Part shown: positions 50,339 to 59,528 of the stretch, piece by piece | Position numbering within the stretch: position 1 is the stretch's first letter | Layout of the letters: each line of letters starts with the position of its first letter | From: Hyphomicrobiales bacterium | GTDB lineage: Bacteria; Pseudomonadota; Alphaproteobacteria; Rhizobiales; Beijerinckiaceae | Assembly: GCA_930633525.1 (NCBI GenBank) | Contig: CAKNFP010000002.1 | Location: 310,001-374,000, forward strand | DNA length: 64,000 nt | Direction: 5' to 3' | The notes under the pieces: model-generated | The model's database searches: none | Seen by the model: only the letters and a program-made list of their open reading frames with translations | Told to the model about the DNA's origin: nothing | Translations under genes and position numbers: made by a program

Positions 50339-52384
50339 TCAATCCTTCACGAGTTCGAGGTCGCCAAGGGCGCCGACACGGGCACCGTAGCCGGGCGGGA
50401 CGAGGATGGTGGCAAGATCCTGCTGGATGATCGCTGGCCCGCTCCCCGCCCAGTGCGGAGAGAGGTCCCCCCAGGCATAGACCGGCACATCGTCGAGCCA
50501 GCGCCCCCCCGATCTGATGCGCCGACGCTCGATGGGGTCCGGCTCTGTGCCGGTGCCCGCCAGCGCCACCGCGCCGGGTTTCGCCTGACGTCCTACCGTG
50601 CGCACCCGCAACGTGTCGATGCTCACCGGAGCCTCGGGATTCGCATGGCCGAAGAGACGCTCGTGCTCGGCGTGGAAGGCCGCCAGAATCGCGTCGAGCC
50701 CACCACCGGCGGCCACAGCGGCCGATAGATCGATCGACAGCGTGAAAGACTGCGCCGCGTAACGCATATCCGCGAGATGGATGAAGTCCGTCTCCTTCAC
50801 CTGGCCCTCGTGGCTTTGACGTTTCAGCCAGTCACGCCCTTCTTCCGCCAGCGTGGCGAAAATACTGAAAATATCGGCTCGTACGAGGGACTGGCCCTGA
50901 ACGGTGCGAACGGCATCATGCATGAGATCCGACACGAGGCCGCCAAAAGCGCAGAAGACCGACGGCAGGCGCGGGACCACCATCCGGCCGATATTGATCT
51001 CGCTGGCGAGGATGGGGCCATGAACCCCGCCAGCGCCGCCGAAGATCATCAGCGTCAGGTCCGAAGCGCCGACGCCGAGCCGGGCGAGGAACGGGGAAAT
51101 CTTGGCGAGCATGTTCGAGGTCGCGACATCGATAGCACTTTCAGCTGCCGCCACGACGTCGGTGCCAAGCGCGTCAGCGATCGGCGCGAAAGCCTTCTCC
51201 GCCAAGGAGCGGTCGAGCGCCACGCGCCCGCCGAGCAGCCCCTTCGGAGAGAGATAATTGGTGATGAGATAGGCATCGGACAATGTGGGCGCGGTGCCGC
51301 CGAGCCCGTAGCACGCGGGCCCCGGCAAGGAGCCGGCGCTTCGTGGCCCGACCTTCAGCACGCCACCGTCCAGCCACACGATTGAGCCGCCGCCCGCGCC
51401 AATCGCCTCGACGGCCGTGACCGGCATCATGAGTGGGAAATCGCCGACTTCCGCCTGGGCCGTGATCATCGGCCGGCCGCCATCGATCAGGGAGACGTCA
51501 GCCGAGGTCCCGCCCATGTCGAAGGTCAGGATGCGATCGAGCCCGAGATAGCGGCCAAGCGTTTGCGCGGCGGTCACGCCCGCCGCGGGCCCGGAGAGCA
51601 GCGTATGGATCGGCAGCTCGCGCGCCTCGACCGCGGACATGATGCCGCCGTTTGATTTTGTTATGTAAAGTTTCGCATTTGGATAGTTTTCCCCCAGAAA
51701 ATCGTCAATATCCCTGAGGTATCCCTGCATAAGCCGTTTCACATAAACGTTGAGCAGCGTGAGCATCGCCCGCTCATATTCGGATTGCTGCGGCCAGACC
51801 TCATGCGAGGCCATGACCTCGACGTGCGGAAAGCGTCCGCGAATCAGCTCAACAGCTTGCCGTTCATGAGCGGGATTGCGATGGGCATGCAGGAAGCAGA
51901 CGCCTATGGTGCTGAGCCCGCGGGCAACGGCCGTCTCGACGGCTGCGATGAGCTCGGCCTCATCCAGCGGAATGTCCTCGGAGCCATCTGATAGTATTCG
52001 CTCCGTAATGGCGAATACATTTTCGCGGGGGACAAGAGGCGTAGTTCGTCTGTTGAACAAATCGACCGGCTTGTCGAGCCGAAGGCGCGCGATGCCGAGC
52101 AGATCACGATAGCCCTTCGTCGTGATCAGTGCGATCGGCGGCTCGGACCGCTCGATGACCGCGTTGGTACTGACCGTCGTGCCATGGACAACGAGGATGG
52201 GGCTGTCGTGGGCCACGCCATATCGCGCAACGAGATCCCGCACACCCTGTTTCACCGTGTCGGCGAAATTCGGCCGGGAGGTCGGGGCTTTGTGACTGCC
52301 AATATCGACGTACCCGTCGGCTTCATCTTTCCAGATGGCAAAGTCGGTAAACGTGCCACCAATATCGACGCCAATTCTCAGCAT
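50339..52384 (-). CDS. hyuA: hydantoinase A / oxoprolinase family protein
   Basis: The 681-residue ATP-binding subunit begins MLRIGVDIGGTFTDFAIWKD (actin-like phosphate loop). It has HGTTVSTNAVIERSEPPIAL, LSGPAAGVTAAQTLGRYLGL and TFDMGGTSADVSLIDGGRP, all HyuA hallmarks, and FGGAGGVHGPILASEINIGR near the end. It supplies the ATP-dependent step for HyuB. It is divergent from an IclR gene that probably controls it. A nitrilase converging on the other side suggests use of nitrogen-containing compounds. Confidence 0.93.
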   Translation of the reverse strand: MLRIGVDIGGTFTDFAIWKDEADGYVDIGSHKAPTSRPNFADTVKQGVRDLVARYGVAHDSPILVVHGTTVSTNAVIERSEPPIALITTKGYRDLLGIARLRLDKPVDLFNRRTTPLVPRENVFAITERILSDGSEDIPLDEAELIAAVETAVARGLSTIGVCFLHAHRNPAHERQAVELIRGRFPHVEVMASHEVWPQQSEYERAMLTLLNVYVKRLMQGYLRDIDDFLGENYPNAKLYITKSNGGIMSAVEARELPIHTLLSGPAAGVTAAQTLGRYLGLDRILTFDMGGTSADVSLIDGGRPMITAQAEVGDFPLMMPVTAVEAIGAGGGSIVWLDGGVLKVGPRSAGSLPGPACYGLGGTAPTLSDAYLITNYLSPKGLLGGRVALDRSLAEKAFAPIADALGTDVVAAAESAIDVATSNMLAKISPFLARLGVGASDLTLMIFGGAGGVHGPILASEINIGRMVVPRLPSVFCAFGGLVSDLMHDAVRTVQGQSLVRADIFSIFATLAEEGRDWLKRQSHEGQVKETDFIHLADMRYAAQSFTLSIDLSAAVAAGGGLDAILAAFHAEHERLFGHANPEAPVSIDTLRVRTVGRQAKPGAVALAGTGTEPDPIERRRIRSGGRWLDDVPVYAWGDLSPHWAGSGPAIIQQDLATILVPPGYGARVGALGDLELVKD

Positions 52385-52526
52385 TCGTTCGCTCTCGCCA
52401 TTGGCTGGTCATGCCGTGTCTCAAAGTTGAGCACGCCAAATCAAGCCTTGACGACTAACCAACATTGCGGGCAGCATATTTGTCAATACCGTTGCTGTAT
52501 ATGGAACACTTCGAAGGGAGGCGTCG

Positions 52527-53354
52527 ATGAGTTCACTGGACAACGCATTACGCATTCTTTCGCTTCTGAATGCCCAGAACCCTGTTCTCAGGGTGGGGGA
52601 GGCATCGCGCCTCATGGGTCTGCCCAAGACCTCGGTGTCGCGGCTTCTCAAGGCGATGGGCGAGAGCGGCCTGCTGGAGCGGGAAGGCGGGGGCTTCGGT
52701 TACGTTGCCGGGCCGCGGGCACTCGTTCTTGGTGAGCTCTACATGGCACAGCATGGCCTCCTGGCCATGATGGAGCGCGTATCCGACAAGTTGACAGAGG
52801 AATTCGGCTTTGTCGGCTACATCAGCAAGCTTGAAAAAGACGGATTATTCATCGCCCGTCGCAAGCATGGAAGCTATCCCTTGCGGCTTATCCGTGATGT
52901 CGGACAGCATGCGCCTGCGTTCCAGACCGCCAGTGGCCGCGCACTCCTTGCTCAATTGCCGGAGGCAAGGGCATTGGATATCGTGGCAACAGACCCGGTG
53001 TGGATGGACCGCCCCGACGACGTCAGCCGCATTCTGGCGGAAATCCGCGAACGCGGCGTAAGCCTTGCGATCAGCACGGGGACACCGGGTGTCGCAGCAA
53101 CGGCTGCCGCCGTCGGCCATGCCAATGAGGGGGAAATTTTTGCCTTCTCCATTTCCTATCCGATCGCGGCGACGGACGAGGCCATGCGGCTCAAGATGGC
53201 GCGCCGTGTCTGGGAGGAGGCCCAGGCGCTCGGGCGCAGCTATGGGGATCCGTTATGGGTAAGGCGAAGCGGCGGCCCGCCGGATTTCAGCCGGGCAGTG
53301 CGTTTGGCGGAGGACGCATCCGAAGAAGTCCGGCCCCTCGTCGGGGCCGAATAA
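52527..53354 (+). CDS. IclR-family transcriptional regulator (hydantoinase genes)
   Basis: The 275-residue protein has an IclR HTH (LRVGEASRLMGLPKTSVSRL near residues 22-41) and an effector domain with KLTEEFGFVGYISKLEKDGL, QHAPAFQTASGRALLAQLPE and HANEGEIFAFSISYPI. AAGGGAGG precedes the ATG. It is divergent from hyuA across 142 bases and likely controls hyuAB. No clear IclR operator is visible in the gap. Confidence 0.9.
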   Translation: MSSLDNALRILSLLNAQNPVLRVGEASRLMGLPKTSVSRLLKAMGESGLLEREGGGFGYVAGPRALVLGELYMAQHGLLAMMERVSDKLTEEFGFVGYISKLEKDGLFIARRKHGSYPLRLIRDVGQHAPAFQTASGRALLAQLPEARALDIVATDPVWMDRPDDVSRILAEIRERGVSLAISTGTPGVAATAAAVGHANEGEIFAFSISYPIAATDEAMRLKMARRVWEEAQALGRSYGDPLWVRRSGGPPDFSRAVRLAEDASEEVRPLVGAE

Positions 53355-53516
53355 GACGGAGAGCGCGGTTGCACCCAACCCCCGGGCCGTAGTGCGGCAA
53401 CCGGAGAGACGCTGGTGCGTATCGTGCTGGATCCGCCTCGGGTTTGAACGGCAAGGATGCTGCGTGTTCAAAGGGATACGCAAAGCCGCCCAATCAGTCT
53501 CATTGGCAAGTCTTGA

Positions 53517-54050
53517 TCATTTACAGAAATCGGGGCAGCCAGCCTGCCAGAACGGCTCGCCTGCCGCAGGTTGCGGCACGCTCGGACGTTCCTTACGGCC
53601 CGGCAGCTCTGTGGGTGTTGGCCGCACCCAGTCCCACCAGCCGTGGGCACATTGTGACCGCCAGGCCATCTGGTCGGAAATCGTGGTGCCTTCCCTGGCG
53701 AGCGCCGCATCGAGCGTTTCCACGGTCTGTCTGAGACGCACATCATGGGTGTCCGTCGGCGCGTTGGCATAGTCGTAGAACGCTTCCGTGAAGGCCTCCA
53801 TCTCCCGCGCGATATGGGGCCATTCGGCGCGGGCGAGATGCCACGCATCCATCCATTCGGTCACCACCGTTTCGACAGCCTCAGCCTTTGGCTTGTCCTT
53901 GACCTTGCGCGCGGTGGTCAGCATATGGCGCATCAGTTCAGCGCGGGCATGGGCGTGGCGGGCCGCGAGTGCCGCCCCCTGCATCGCCTCGATCGCCGCC
54001 GCGGCCTCGTGCTGAAGGTCCTCGACAAGATGCGCCATGGTGTTGTTCAT
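53517..54050 (-). CDS. conserved helical protein of unknown function
   Basis: I do not recognise this protein of about 177 residues. It is largely helical (LVEDLQHEAAAAIEAMQGAA, MLTTARKVKDKPKAEAVETV) and has a Trp-rich region (MDAWHLARAEWPHIAREMEA). A Pro-rich tail containing one or two Cys (PFWQAGCPDFCK) ends it. It has no signal peptide. It is the last gene of the GntR-led operon, 32 bases after the nucleoside hydrolase. ATG 54050 with GAGG upstream is used. Confidence 0.6.
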   Translation of the reverse strand: MNNTMAHLVEDLQHEAAAAIEAMQGAALAARHAHARAELMRHMLTTARKVKDKPKAEAVETVVTEWMDAWHLARAEWPHIAREMEAFTEAFYDYANAPTDTHDVRLRQTVETLDAALAREGTTISDQMAWRSQCAHGWWDWVRPTPTELPGRKERPSVPQPAAGEPFWQAGCPDFCK

Positions 54051-54082
54051 CCTCAATGATGTGCGGAATGGGCCGGATCGCC

Positions 54083-55009
54083 TCAGGGCAAGGTCGCGAT
54101 GAGCCGCGTCATCCGCTCGAACAGTTCGTGCGCCTCGACCTCGGCGATGACATGCGCATTGGCGGGACGCTTCAGGCGCCCGTTCCAGTCTATGGTGGTC
54201 CGCCCACGCATGGGGCCGTCTTCAGTGGCGATTGCGGCGTAGCAGTCGCGGCCGGAAAACAGCTCCGGCCACAGCAGATAAGCAATGACGCAGGGGTCGT
54301 GCATGGGATGCCCGACAGTCCCGAGGCTGCCGGGGCGAGGCCGTGTCAGCATGCCGTGGATGGAACGGCCCGCTGCCGTCCCGAGCGTCGCGAAGCCTGC
54401 GATCTGCTCATGGGTCGCGATCGCCTTCAGGGTGACGCCAAGCCCCATCATCACGATCGGCCGCCCGCAATCGAAAACGATCGCGGCCGCATGGGGGTCC
54501 ACATGCATGTTGAATTCGGCCGCGGGCGTAATGTTGCCAAGCCCGATGGCCCCGCCCATCATGACGATCCGGCGGATCTTCGGCAGGATGTCGGGTGCCA
54601 GTCGAAAGGCAAGGGCGAGATTGGTGAGCGGCCCGAGAGGACACAGCGTCAGCCCGTCGGGCGCGGCGCGCAGCCGGCTGATGATGGCATCCACCGCATG
54701 CCCGGCGTCGGGTTCGCGCGACGGGGGCGGTAGCGCGGCCCCATCGAGCCCATCCGGGCCACAGACGAATTCGGCGGTCTCGAGCGCAACGATCAGCGGC
54801 CGTTCGGCGCCGCGATAGACCGGGATGTCGGCGCGGGCCGCGAGATCGAGTACCCGCAGGGCGTTCGCCGTCGTCTGCGCCACCGGCACATTACCGGCGA
54901 CCGTCGTGACACAATCGAGCGCCAGTTGCTCGCCGGCCGCCACGGCAAGCAGGATGGCAACGGCGTCATCCTGGCCGGGGTCGGTATCGATGATGATGAT
55001 TTCGCTCAC
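54083..55009 (-). CDS. inosine-uridine preferring nucleoside hydrolase family
   Basis: The 308-residue protein begins IIIIDTDPGQDDAVAILLAV, the calcium-binding DTDPGxDD motif, with TTVAGNVPVAQTTANALRVL, LTLCPLGPLTNLALAFRLAP and IVMMGGAIGLGNITPAAEFN as the other family blocks. It cleaves the N-glycosidic bond of ribonucleosides or a related pyrimidine/purine riboside. In an operon with a ribose-type importer and a sugar kinase it would release the sugar from an imported glycoside. Confidence 0.92.
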   Translation of the reverse strand: MSEIIIIDTDPGQDDAVAILLAVAAGEQLALDCVTTVAGNVPVAQTTANALRVLDLAARADIPVYRGAERPLIVALETAEFVCGPDGLDGAALPPPSREPDAGHAVDAIISRLRAAPDGLTLCPLGPLTNLALAFRLAPDILPKIRRIVMMGGAIGLGNITPAAEFNMHVDPHAAAIVFDCGRPIVMMGLGVTLKAIATHEQIAGFATLGTAAGRSIHGMLTRPRPGSLGTVGHPMHDPCVIAYLLWPELFSGRDCYAAIATEDGPMRGRTTIDWNGRLKRPANAHVIAEVEAHELFERMTRLIATLP

Positions 55010-55058
55010 GGCTCACGTCTCGTTGCGACGGCGGCAAGGGTCTAAAGCGGCAAGGGCC

Positions 55059-55835
55059 TCAGGCGGCGCGCGCGTTGCCGCTCATGATGAGATGGGTGAG
55101 ATCGTCCGCTGTAAGGTCCCCGATCGGCCGATCGACGAATTTGCGGCCCGCCCCCATGATGACCACGCGGTCGGCGAGGGCAACCACATCGCGCATATTG
55201 TGGCTGATGAGGATCACGGTGTGGCCGCCCGCCTTGAGCGTGCGGATGAGGTCGAGCACGAGTGCCGTCTCCTTCACGCCAAGTGCGGCCGTCGGTTCGT
55301 CCATGATGATGATGTCGGCATTCCACCGCAGTGCGCGCGAGATAGCGACCGCCTGACGCTGGCCGCCGGAGAGACGCTCCACCGGCCGTGTCATATCCTG
55401 GATGGCCATGGAGAGGCGTGAGAGATAGCGACGCGATTCCTCGATCATCTTCGCCTTGTCGAGGACCCGCAGGAACGGCAGAACGAACGGGCGCGTCAGT
55501 TCCGAGCCCATGAACACGTTCTGGGCGATGGACAGGCGGGGCGCCAGCGCGAGATCCTGATAGATCGTCGCCAACCCGTGCTCCAGAGCATCATGGGGTG
55601 AGGCGAAACGCACCGTCTTGCCGCGCATCGCTATCATGCCGGACGTCGGTTCCTCGGCGCCGGAGATCACCTTGATGAGGCTCGACTTGCCGGCACCATT
55701 GTCGCCGCAGATGGCGACCACCTCGCCCGCATAAATGTCGAGATCGACATCGCGTACAGCCACCACCGGGCCATAGCTTTTGCCAATGCCGCGCAGGGAA
55801 AGGAGAGGAGAGGCGTTTGCCGCAGCATCGGTCAT
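55059..55835 (-). CDS. sugar ABC transporter ATP-binding protein, single-domain (FrcA-like)
   Basis: The 258-residue ATPase has Walker A GDNGAGKSSLIKV, signature LSGGQRQAVAISRAL and Walker B IIIMDEPTAALG. It has only one ABC domain, unlike the fused ~500-residue RbsA, and in this resembles the rhizobial fructose ATPase FrcA. It partners with the adjoining CUT2 permease and binding protein. Confidence 0.9.
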   Translation of the reverse strand: MTDAAANASPLLSLRGIGKSYGPVVAVRDVDLDIYAGEVVAICGDNGAGKSSLIKVISGAEEPTSGMIAMRGKTVRFASPHDALEHGLATIYQDLALAPRLSIAQNVFMGSELTRPFVLPFLRVLDKAKMIEESRRYLSRLSMAIQDMTRPVERLSGGQRQAVAISRALRWNADIIIMDEPTAALGVKETALVLDLIRTLKAGGHTVILISHNMRDVVALADRVVIMGAGRKFVDRPIGDLTADDLTHLIMSGNARAA

Positions 55836-55898
55836 CGTCTTGCTCTCAGACCAGAGGAAATTCGAGGAGATTTTTGGGTGAAGACAATCGGCGGTCCG

Positions 55899-55928
55899 GC
55901 CACCCGCGTCTCGTGTGACACGGGTGGC
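55899..55928 (-). terminator. stem-loop after the ribose-type binding-protein gene
   Basis: GCCACCCGCGTC (55899-55910) pairs with GACACGGGTGGC (55917-55928) with one G-T mismatch and a six-base loop. It sits between the binding-protein stop and the ATPase start in the operon, and probably attenuates or stabilises the message. Confidence 0.55.
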
Positions 55929-55935
55929 GTTGGGC

Positions 55936-56877
55936 TTACTTCAGAAACTGCTTCACGTTGTTCTTGTCGACGAGGACCGCATCGACGAACAGATAGGGGC
56001 CGCTCGTCACCGTTTCCTTCGGCTTCTTGTCCACGACGATCGCCTGCACGGCGTCGACGGCCTGCTTGCCCATCTCCTCGAAGGGGATCGACACACTGGC
56101 GACGAGCGTCGACTGCGGATCGGCGATGCGCTCGTAGGTCTCCTTGCCGCCATCGACGGAAATCAGCGGAATGTCGCCCTTTTTCACACCCTGCGCCTGC
56201 AGGAGATCGTCGATGATATAGGCCTGTCCGTCGAAGGACGCCCAGATGCCGTTGATCTTGCCCTGGTTCTGCAGAAGGAGGGCCTGCATGCCGGCGCGCA
56301 CGTCATCCCGCCAGCTCTGGGTGCGGGCCATGGAAAATTTGCCGAGTTCCTTCACGCCCTGATTTTCGGACAGGACGACATCGAGGATCTTGCCACGGAT
56401 GCGCGACGCGATGTTCAGGTCGAAACGGGCCGTGACGATATTGCCCTGGAAGCCGAGCTGGCCGAGCAGGAAGAGCGCCGCCTCAGCGCCGATCTTGTAC
56501 TCATTGCTCTGAATATCGAACAGCGCATGGGGGCTCACGCCGGACTGCACGGTGATGACCGGAATGCCGGCATCCTTGGCTGCCTTGAACTGCGCGTCCG
56601 CCTCGACCGGCTTGCCCATCGCAACGATGATGGCATCGACTTTCTTCGCGATGAGCGCGTCGAACTGCTCGGCGTGTTTCGGAAGCGCGCCCTCGGAATT
56701 GAGCAGCGTGACGTTCCAGCCCTTTTCCTTGGCAGCCGCGGCCGCCGCGTTGGCCACGCGGGCATGTGTCTCGGAGGTGAACTGGAAGCCGATCACACCG
56801 AGCTCGAAGGCCTGGGCGGCCTGACCGAGCGCCAGGAGCGCAGCGGCCGATATGACAAGTCTCTTCAATCCAAACAT
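55936..56877 (-). CDS. sugar ABC transporter substrate-binding protein, ribose/CUT2 type
   Basis: The protein of about 313 residues has a signal peptide (MFGLKRLVISAAALLALGQA, cleavage near AQA-FE) and a type 1 periplasmic fold: FELGVIGFQFTSETHARVAN, FDALIAKKVDAIIVAMGKPV and DIPLISVDGGKETYERIADP. It would bind a pentose, pentitol or related small sugar. ATG 56877 is preferred to GTG 56892 for GAGGGGA upstream. A CAAGTTCAAAACTTG palindrome lies just ahead. Confidence 0.9.
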   Translation of the reverse strand: MFGLKRLVISAAALLALGQAAQAFELGVIGFQFTSETHARVANAAAAAAKEKGWNVTLLNSEGALPKHAEQFDALIAKKVDAIIVAMGKPVEADAQFKAAKDAGIPVITVQSGVSPHALFDIQSNEYKIGAEAALFLLGQLGFQGNIVTARFDLNIASRIRGKILDVVLSENQGVKELGKFSMARTQSWRDDVRAGMQALLLQNQGKINGIWASFDGQAYIIDDLLQAQGVKKGDIPLISVDGGKETYERIADPQSTLVASVSIPFEEMGKQAVDAVQAIVVDKKPKETVTSGPYLFVDAVLVDKNNVKQFLK

Positions 56878-56915
56878 CTGTTGTCCCCTCACTGCTACCT
56901 TGTTGTCACTTTTCC

Positions 56916-56930
56916 CAAGTTCAAAACTTG
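56916..56930. promoter_or_regulatory. putative GntR site before the binding-protein gene
   Basis: CAAGTTCAAAACTTG is a perfect 6-3-6 palindrome in the 58-base gap between the permease and binding-protein genes. It matches 11 of 15 positions with CAAATTCAATACAAG at 61844-61858 ahead of the GntR gene, suggesting an internal regulated promoter. Confidence 0.5.
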
Positions 56931-56935
56931 CGCAT

Positions 56936-57922
56936 TCAGACCTTGAAGGCGGCCTTCTTCATGGCACTCGCCGAAAAGGCGACGGAGCCGATGATGATGA
57001 TGCCGAGCACGATGTCCTGCACGTAATAGGGAGCGCCCAGAAGGACGAGCCCGTTGCCAAGCACCTTGAGCACAATGGCGGCAAAGACCGTGCCGCCGAT
57101 ATTGGGCTTGCCGGGCTCGAACATCGTCATGCCGAGGAGGACGGCCGCAATCGCATAGAGAAGGTAGTCGCCGGCCATGTTGGGCGCCGCCGACGACAGG
57201 TTGGATGCGAGGAGCACCGCCGTGATGCCGGCGAAGAGGCCCGACAGCAGGAGGCCGATCCGCTTCATGCGTGCCGTCGCGATGCCGGCCAGGCGCGCGG
57301 CCTCGTCAGCTTCGCCCGTCGCCACCATGTGGGCGCCCGTCCTGGTCCATTTCACGAGGCCGTAGGCGAACAGAGAGACGCCGGCAAGCCACAGCACCAG
57401 ATTGGGCAGACCGAACGTCGTGCCCCGCGCGAGACCCGTGAAGCCGACCGGCCAGCGGCCGACGAAGGCGACGCCCTGGGTGATCATGAAGGCGAGCCCC
57501 TTGGCAACGGCGGCCGTGCCGAGCGTCATGATCAAGGAGGGCACGCGCAGCCGTGTCACGCCGAAGCCGTTTATGGCGCCGAGCACCGCGCCGACCGCGA
57601 GGGCGGCCGCGACCGCGGCGAGCGGCGGATATTGCGCCTGCACGAACCAGCCAGCCACAACAGCGGAAAGGCTCGCCATCTCGGCGATCGACAGATCGAG
57701 CTCCGCGACCGTGAAGGCGAGCGTGAAGCCGAGCGCCAGGATCGCGAGAAAGCTCGTGTCCTTGATGACATTGACGATGTTGACCGGTGTCGCGAAATTC
57801 GGCGCGAAGATCACGAAAAAGGCGATCAGGATTACCCCGGCAATCGCCGTGCCATAGCGGCCGACGACTTCACTCAACACGGCCCGGCGGCTTTGGGGCG
57901 ACTGCGCGGTCGTCACACTCAT
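56936..57922 (-). CDS. sugar ABC transporter permease, ribose/CUT2 type
   Basis: The permease of about 328 residues has 8-10 hydrophobic segments with the RbsC-type pattern: PNFATPVNIVNVIKDTSFLA, ELDLSIAEMASLSAVVAGWF and ATGEADEAARLAGIATARMK (the cytoplasmic coupling loop). It belongs with the adjoining single-domain ATPase and the binding protein. The reading frame is open further upstream to 58399, antisense to nothing and overlapping the SDR gene, but ATG 57922 (MSVTTAQSPQ) is the natural start. Confidence 0.9.
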   Translation of the reverse strand: MSVTTAQSPQSRRAVLSEVVGRYGTAIAGVILIAFFVIFAPNFATPVNIVNVIKDTSFLAILALGFTLAFTVAELDLSIAEMASLSAVVAGWFVQAQYPPLAAVAAALAVGAVLGAINGFGVTRLRVPSLIMTLGTAAVAKGLAFMITQGVAFVGRWPVGFTGLARGTTFGLPNLVLWLAGVSLFAYGLVKWTRTGAHMVATGEADEAARLAGIATARMKRIGLLLSGLFAGITAVLLASNLSSAAPNMAGDYLLYAIAAVLLGMTMFEPGKPNIGGTVFAAIVLKVLGNGLVLLGAPYYVQDIVLGIIIIGSVAFSASAMKKAAFKV

Positions 57923-57927
57923 TGTCG

Positions 57928-58707
57928 TCAGTCTCCACGGGCGATCGTCGAAATCGGCGAAAGAATTTCTATCCCGCCTGTAATAGGGATCAGCGCGCCT
58001 GTCACGAAGGCCGCTGCCGGCGATAACAGGAAAGCGATGACCTCCGCCACATCTTCGGGCCGGCCGAGCCGGCCGAGAGGCGTGCGGACCGCCGCGCCCG
58101 CGACCAGGCCATTGAACTGGGCGGCAAAGCCATTGCGCACCATCGGCGTGTCGATGATGCCGGGCGCCACCGCGTTGACACGGATCCCCTGCGGACCAAG
58201 CTGCTGGGCCATGCCACGCGTCAATGTCGCGACGCCGCCCTTGGCCGAGCCATAAGCCAGATTGGCCCCGCCGTTGGCATGGGCGATGGACGAGATATGG
58301 ACGACCGCGCCCCCCTCGCCTTGGGCAACGATCTGCCGCGTGACCGCTTTGGAAATGCGAAACACCGCCGAGAGATTGATGTCGACGAGCCTGTCCCACT
58401 CGTCGTCGTCCATCTCGACCAGCGGCACGGCGCGAGAAGCGCCTGCGCCCGTCACGAGATTGTCAATCCGGCCCATGCGCTCCACGGCGAAGGTGACGAG
58501 TGTACCGGGCAACTCCCGATCCTGTACGTCGCCCGCCAGAAAGGCGGCTTCGCCGCCAGCCTGCTCGATGCTCCGCGAGAGCGCCTCGAGGCCGTCCGCA
58601 TCCCGGTCGGACAGGATGAGCCTGTGACCCGCGCGGGCGAGCAAATGGGCGAGGGTACTGCCGATGCCGCCGGCGGCGCCAGTGATGAGCGTGACGGGAG
58701 CCGCCAT
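57928..58707 (-). CDS. short-chain dehydrogenase/reductase
   Basis: The 259-residue SDR has TGAAGGIGSTLAHLLAR (cofactor loop, residues 10-16), Ser139 in VVHISSIAHANG and Tyr152/Lys156 in AYGSAKGGVATLTRG. The NNAG motif is changed to VTGAG. It would oxidise or reduce a sugar alcohol or keto sugar with NAD(P). It lies five bases upstream of the permease and two after the BtpA-like gene. Confidence 0.9.
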   Translation of the reverse strand: MAAPVTLITGAAGGIGSTLAHLLARAGHRLILSDRDADGLEALSRSIEQAGGEAAFLAGDVQDRELPGTLVTFAVERMGRIDNLVTGAGASRAVPLVEMDDDEWDRLVDINLSAVFRISKAVTRQIVAQGEGGAVVHISSIAHANGGANLAYGSAKGGVATLTRGMAQQLGPQGIRVNAVAPGIIDTPMVRNGFAAQFNGLVAGAAVRTPLGRLGRPEDVAEVIAFLLSPAAAFVTGALIPITGGIEILSPISTIARGD

Positions 58708-58709
58708 GA

Positions 58710-59528
58710 TCAGCCCGCCTTCCTGTTTTCATAGGCGCGCACGAAAGCCTGCGCCCGCGCCGGCTCGACGGCGTTGAGCGTCTGCCGGTCCTTCTTGATC
58801 GACGTGCCGACGATGAAGATGTCTGCCACCTCGGCAAGGCGCGCGATGTTCTCTTCCGCGACGCCGGTGCCGACGGCGACCGGCGTGTCCGGAACCTGCC
58901 GCGCGACGCGTTCGATGAGCGAGACATCCGCCTCCTTGCCTGCTGCCGGGCCGCTGACACAGACCACATCGGCGAGGCCGATGAAGACGGCGCCGGATGC
59001 CTGCTGCTCGACAGGCCGGGTGTCGATGTTGATCGAGAAGCCCGGCGTGACGTTGCAGATGATGCGGATGTTCTCAGCGTCCAGATTGGCCCGGAGCCTC
59101 AGTGCGCGGGCGCCATCGGGGGTCATCGTTCCGATATCGCCGACGAGCGAGCCCGTGAGGAAGGCGCGCACGAAACGCCCGCCCGTGGCGTGGGCCACCG
59201 CGATCGAGGCCGGCGGATCGATCAGCATGTTGACGCCATGAGGCAACTTGGTATGCGCCTGGCACTCGGCGATCACATCGGTCATGGCCGTGATCACTTC
59301 GATCGGCATGTTCGCCTCGTAGGGCATGTCGGATTCGTTCGTGTACAGGAGCGCGCTGAAGCCGGCGTCCTCCAGGATCTTCGCTTCCTCACGGGCCTGG
59401 GCGACGATCTTGCGCATGCCGCCGGCGCGATCGTAGAGCGGTGTGCCGGGCAGGGCGAGCGTGTGGACGCAGCCGATCAGCAGGTGATCGAGGCCATATT
59501 CGTCACGAACGAGGGTCTTCATGGTCAT
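58710..59528 (-). CDS. BtpA/SgcQ-family TIM-barrel protein
   Basis: The 272-residue protein matches the BtpA family: LIGCVHTLALPGTPLYDRAG, EAKILEDAGFSALLYTNESD, IDIDTRP-like region SINIDTRPVEQQASGAVFIG and PVAVGTGVAEENIARLAEVA, ADIFIVGTSIKKDRQTLN. BtpA was linked to photosystem I stability in cyanobacteria, while SgcQ sits in sugar operons; a role as a sugar-phosphate-handling barrel enzyme is likely here. Its ATG overlaps the kinase stop as ATGA. Confidence 0.85.
   Translation of the reverse strand: MTMKTLVRDEYGLDHLLIGCVHTLALPGTPLYDRAGGMRKIVAQAREEAKILEDAGFSALLYTNESDMPYEANMPIEVITAMTDVIAECQAHTKLPHGVNMLIDPPASIAVAHATGGRFVRAFLTGSLVGDIGTMTPDGARALRLRANLDAENIRIICNVTPGFSINIDTRPVEQQASGAVFIGLADVVCVSGPAAGKEADVSLIERVARQVPDTPVAVGTGVAEENIARLAEVADIFIVGTSIKKDRQTLNAVEPARAQAFVRAYENRKAG

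Noticed and set aside
56852-58255. A 467-codon open frame on the plus strand
   Set aside because: It is antisense to the CUT2 permease and SDR genes; its charged, repetitive product looks like a shadow of the hydrophobic permease.
57923-58399. Upstream extension of the CUT2 permease frame
   Set aside because: It overlaps the SDR gene in a different frame and reads as Arg/Gly-rich noise; ATG 57922 is the natural start.
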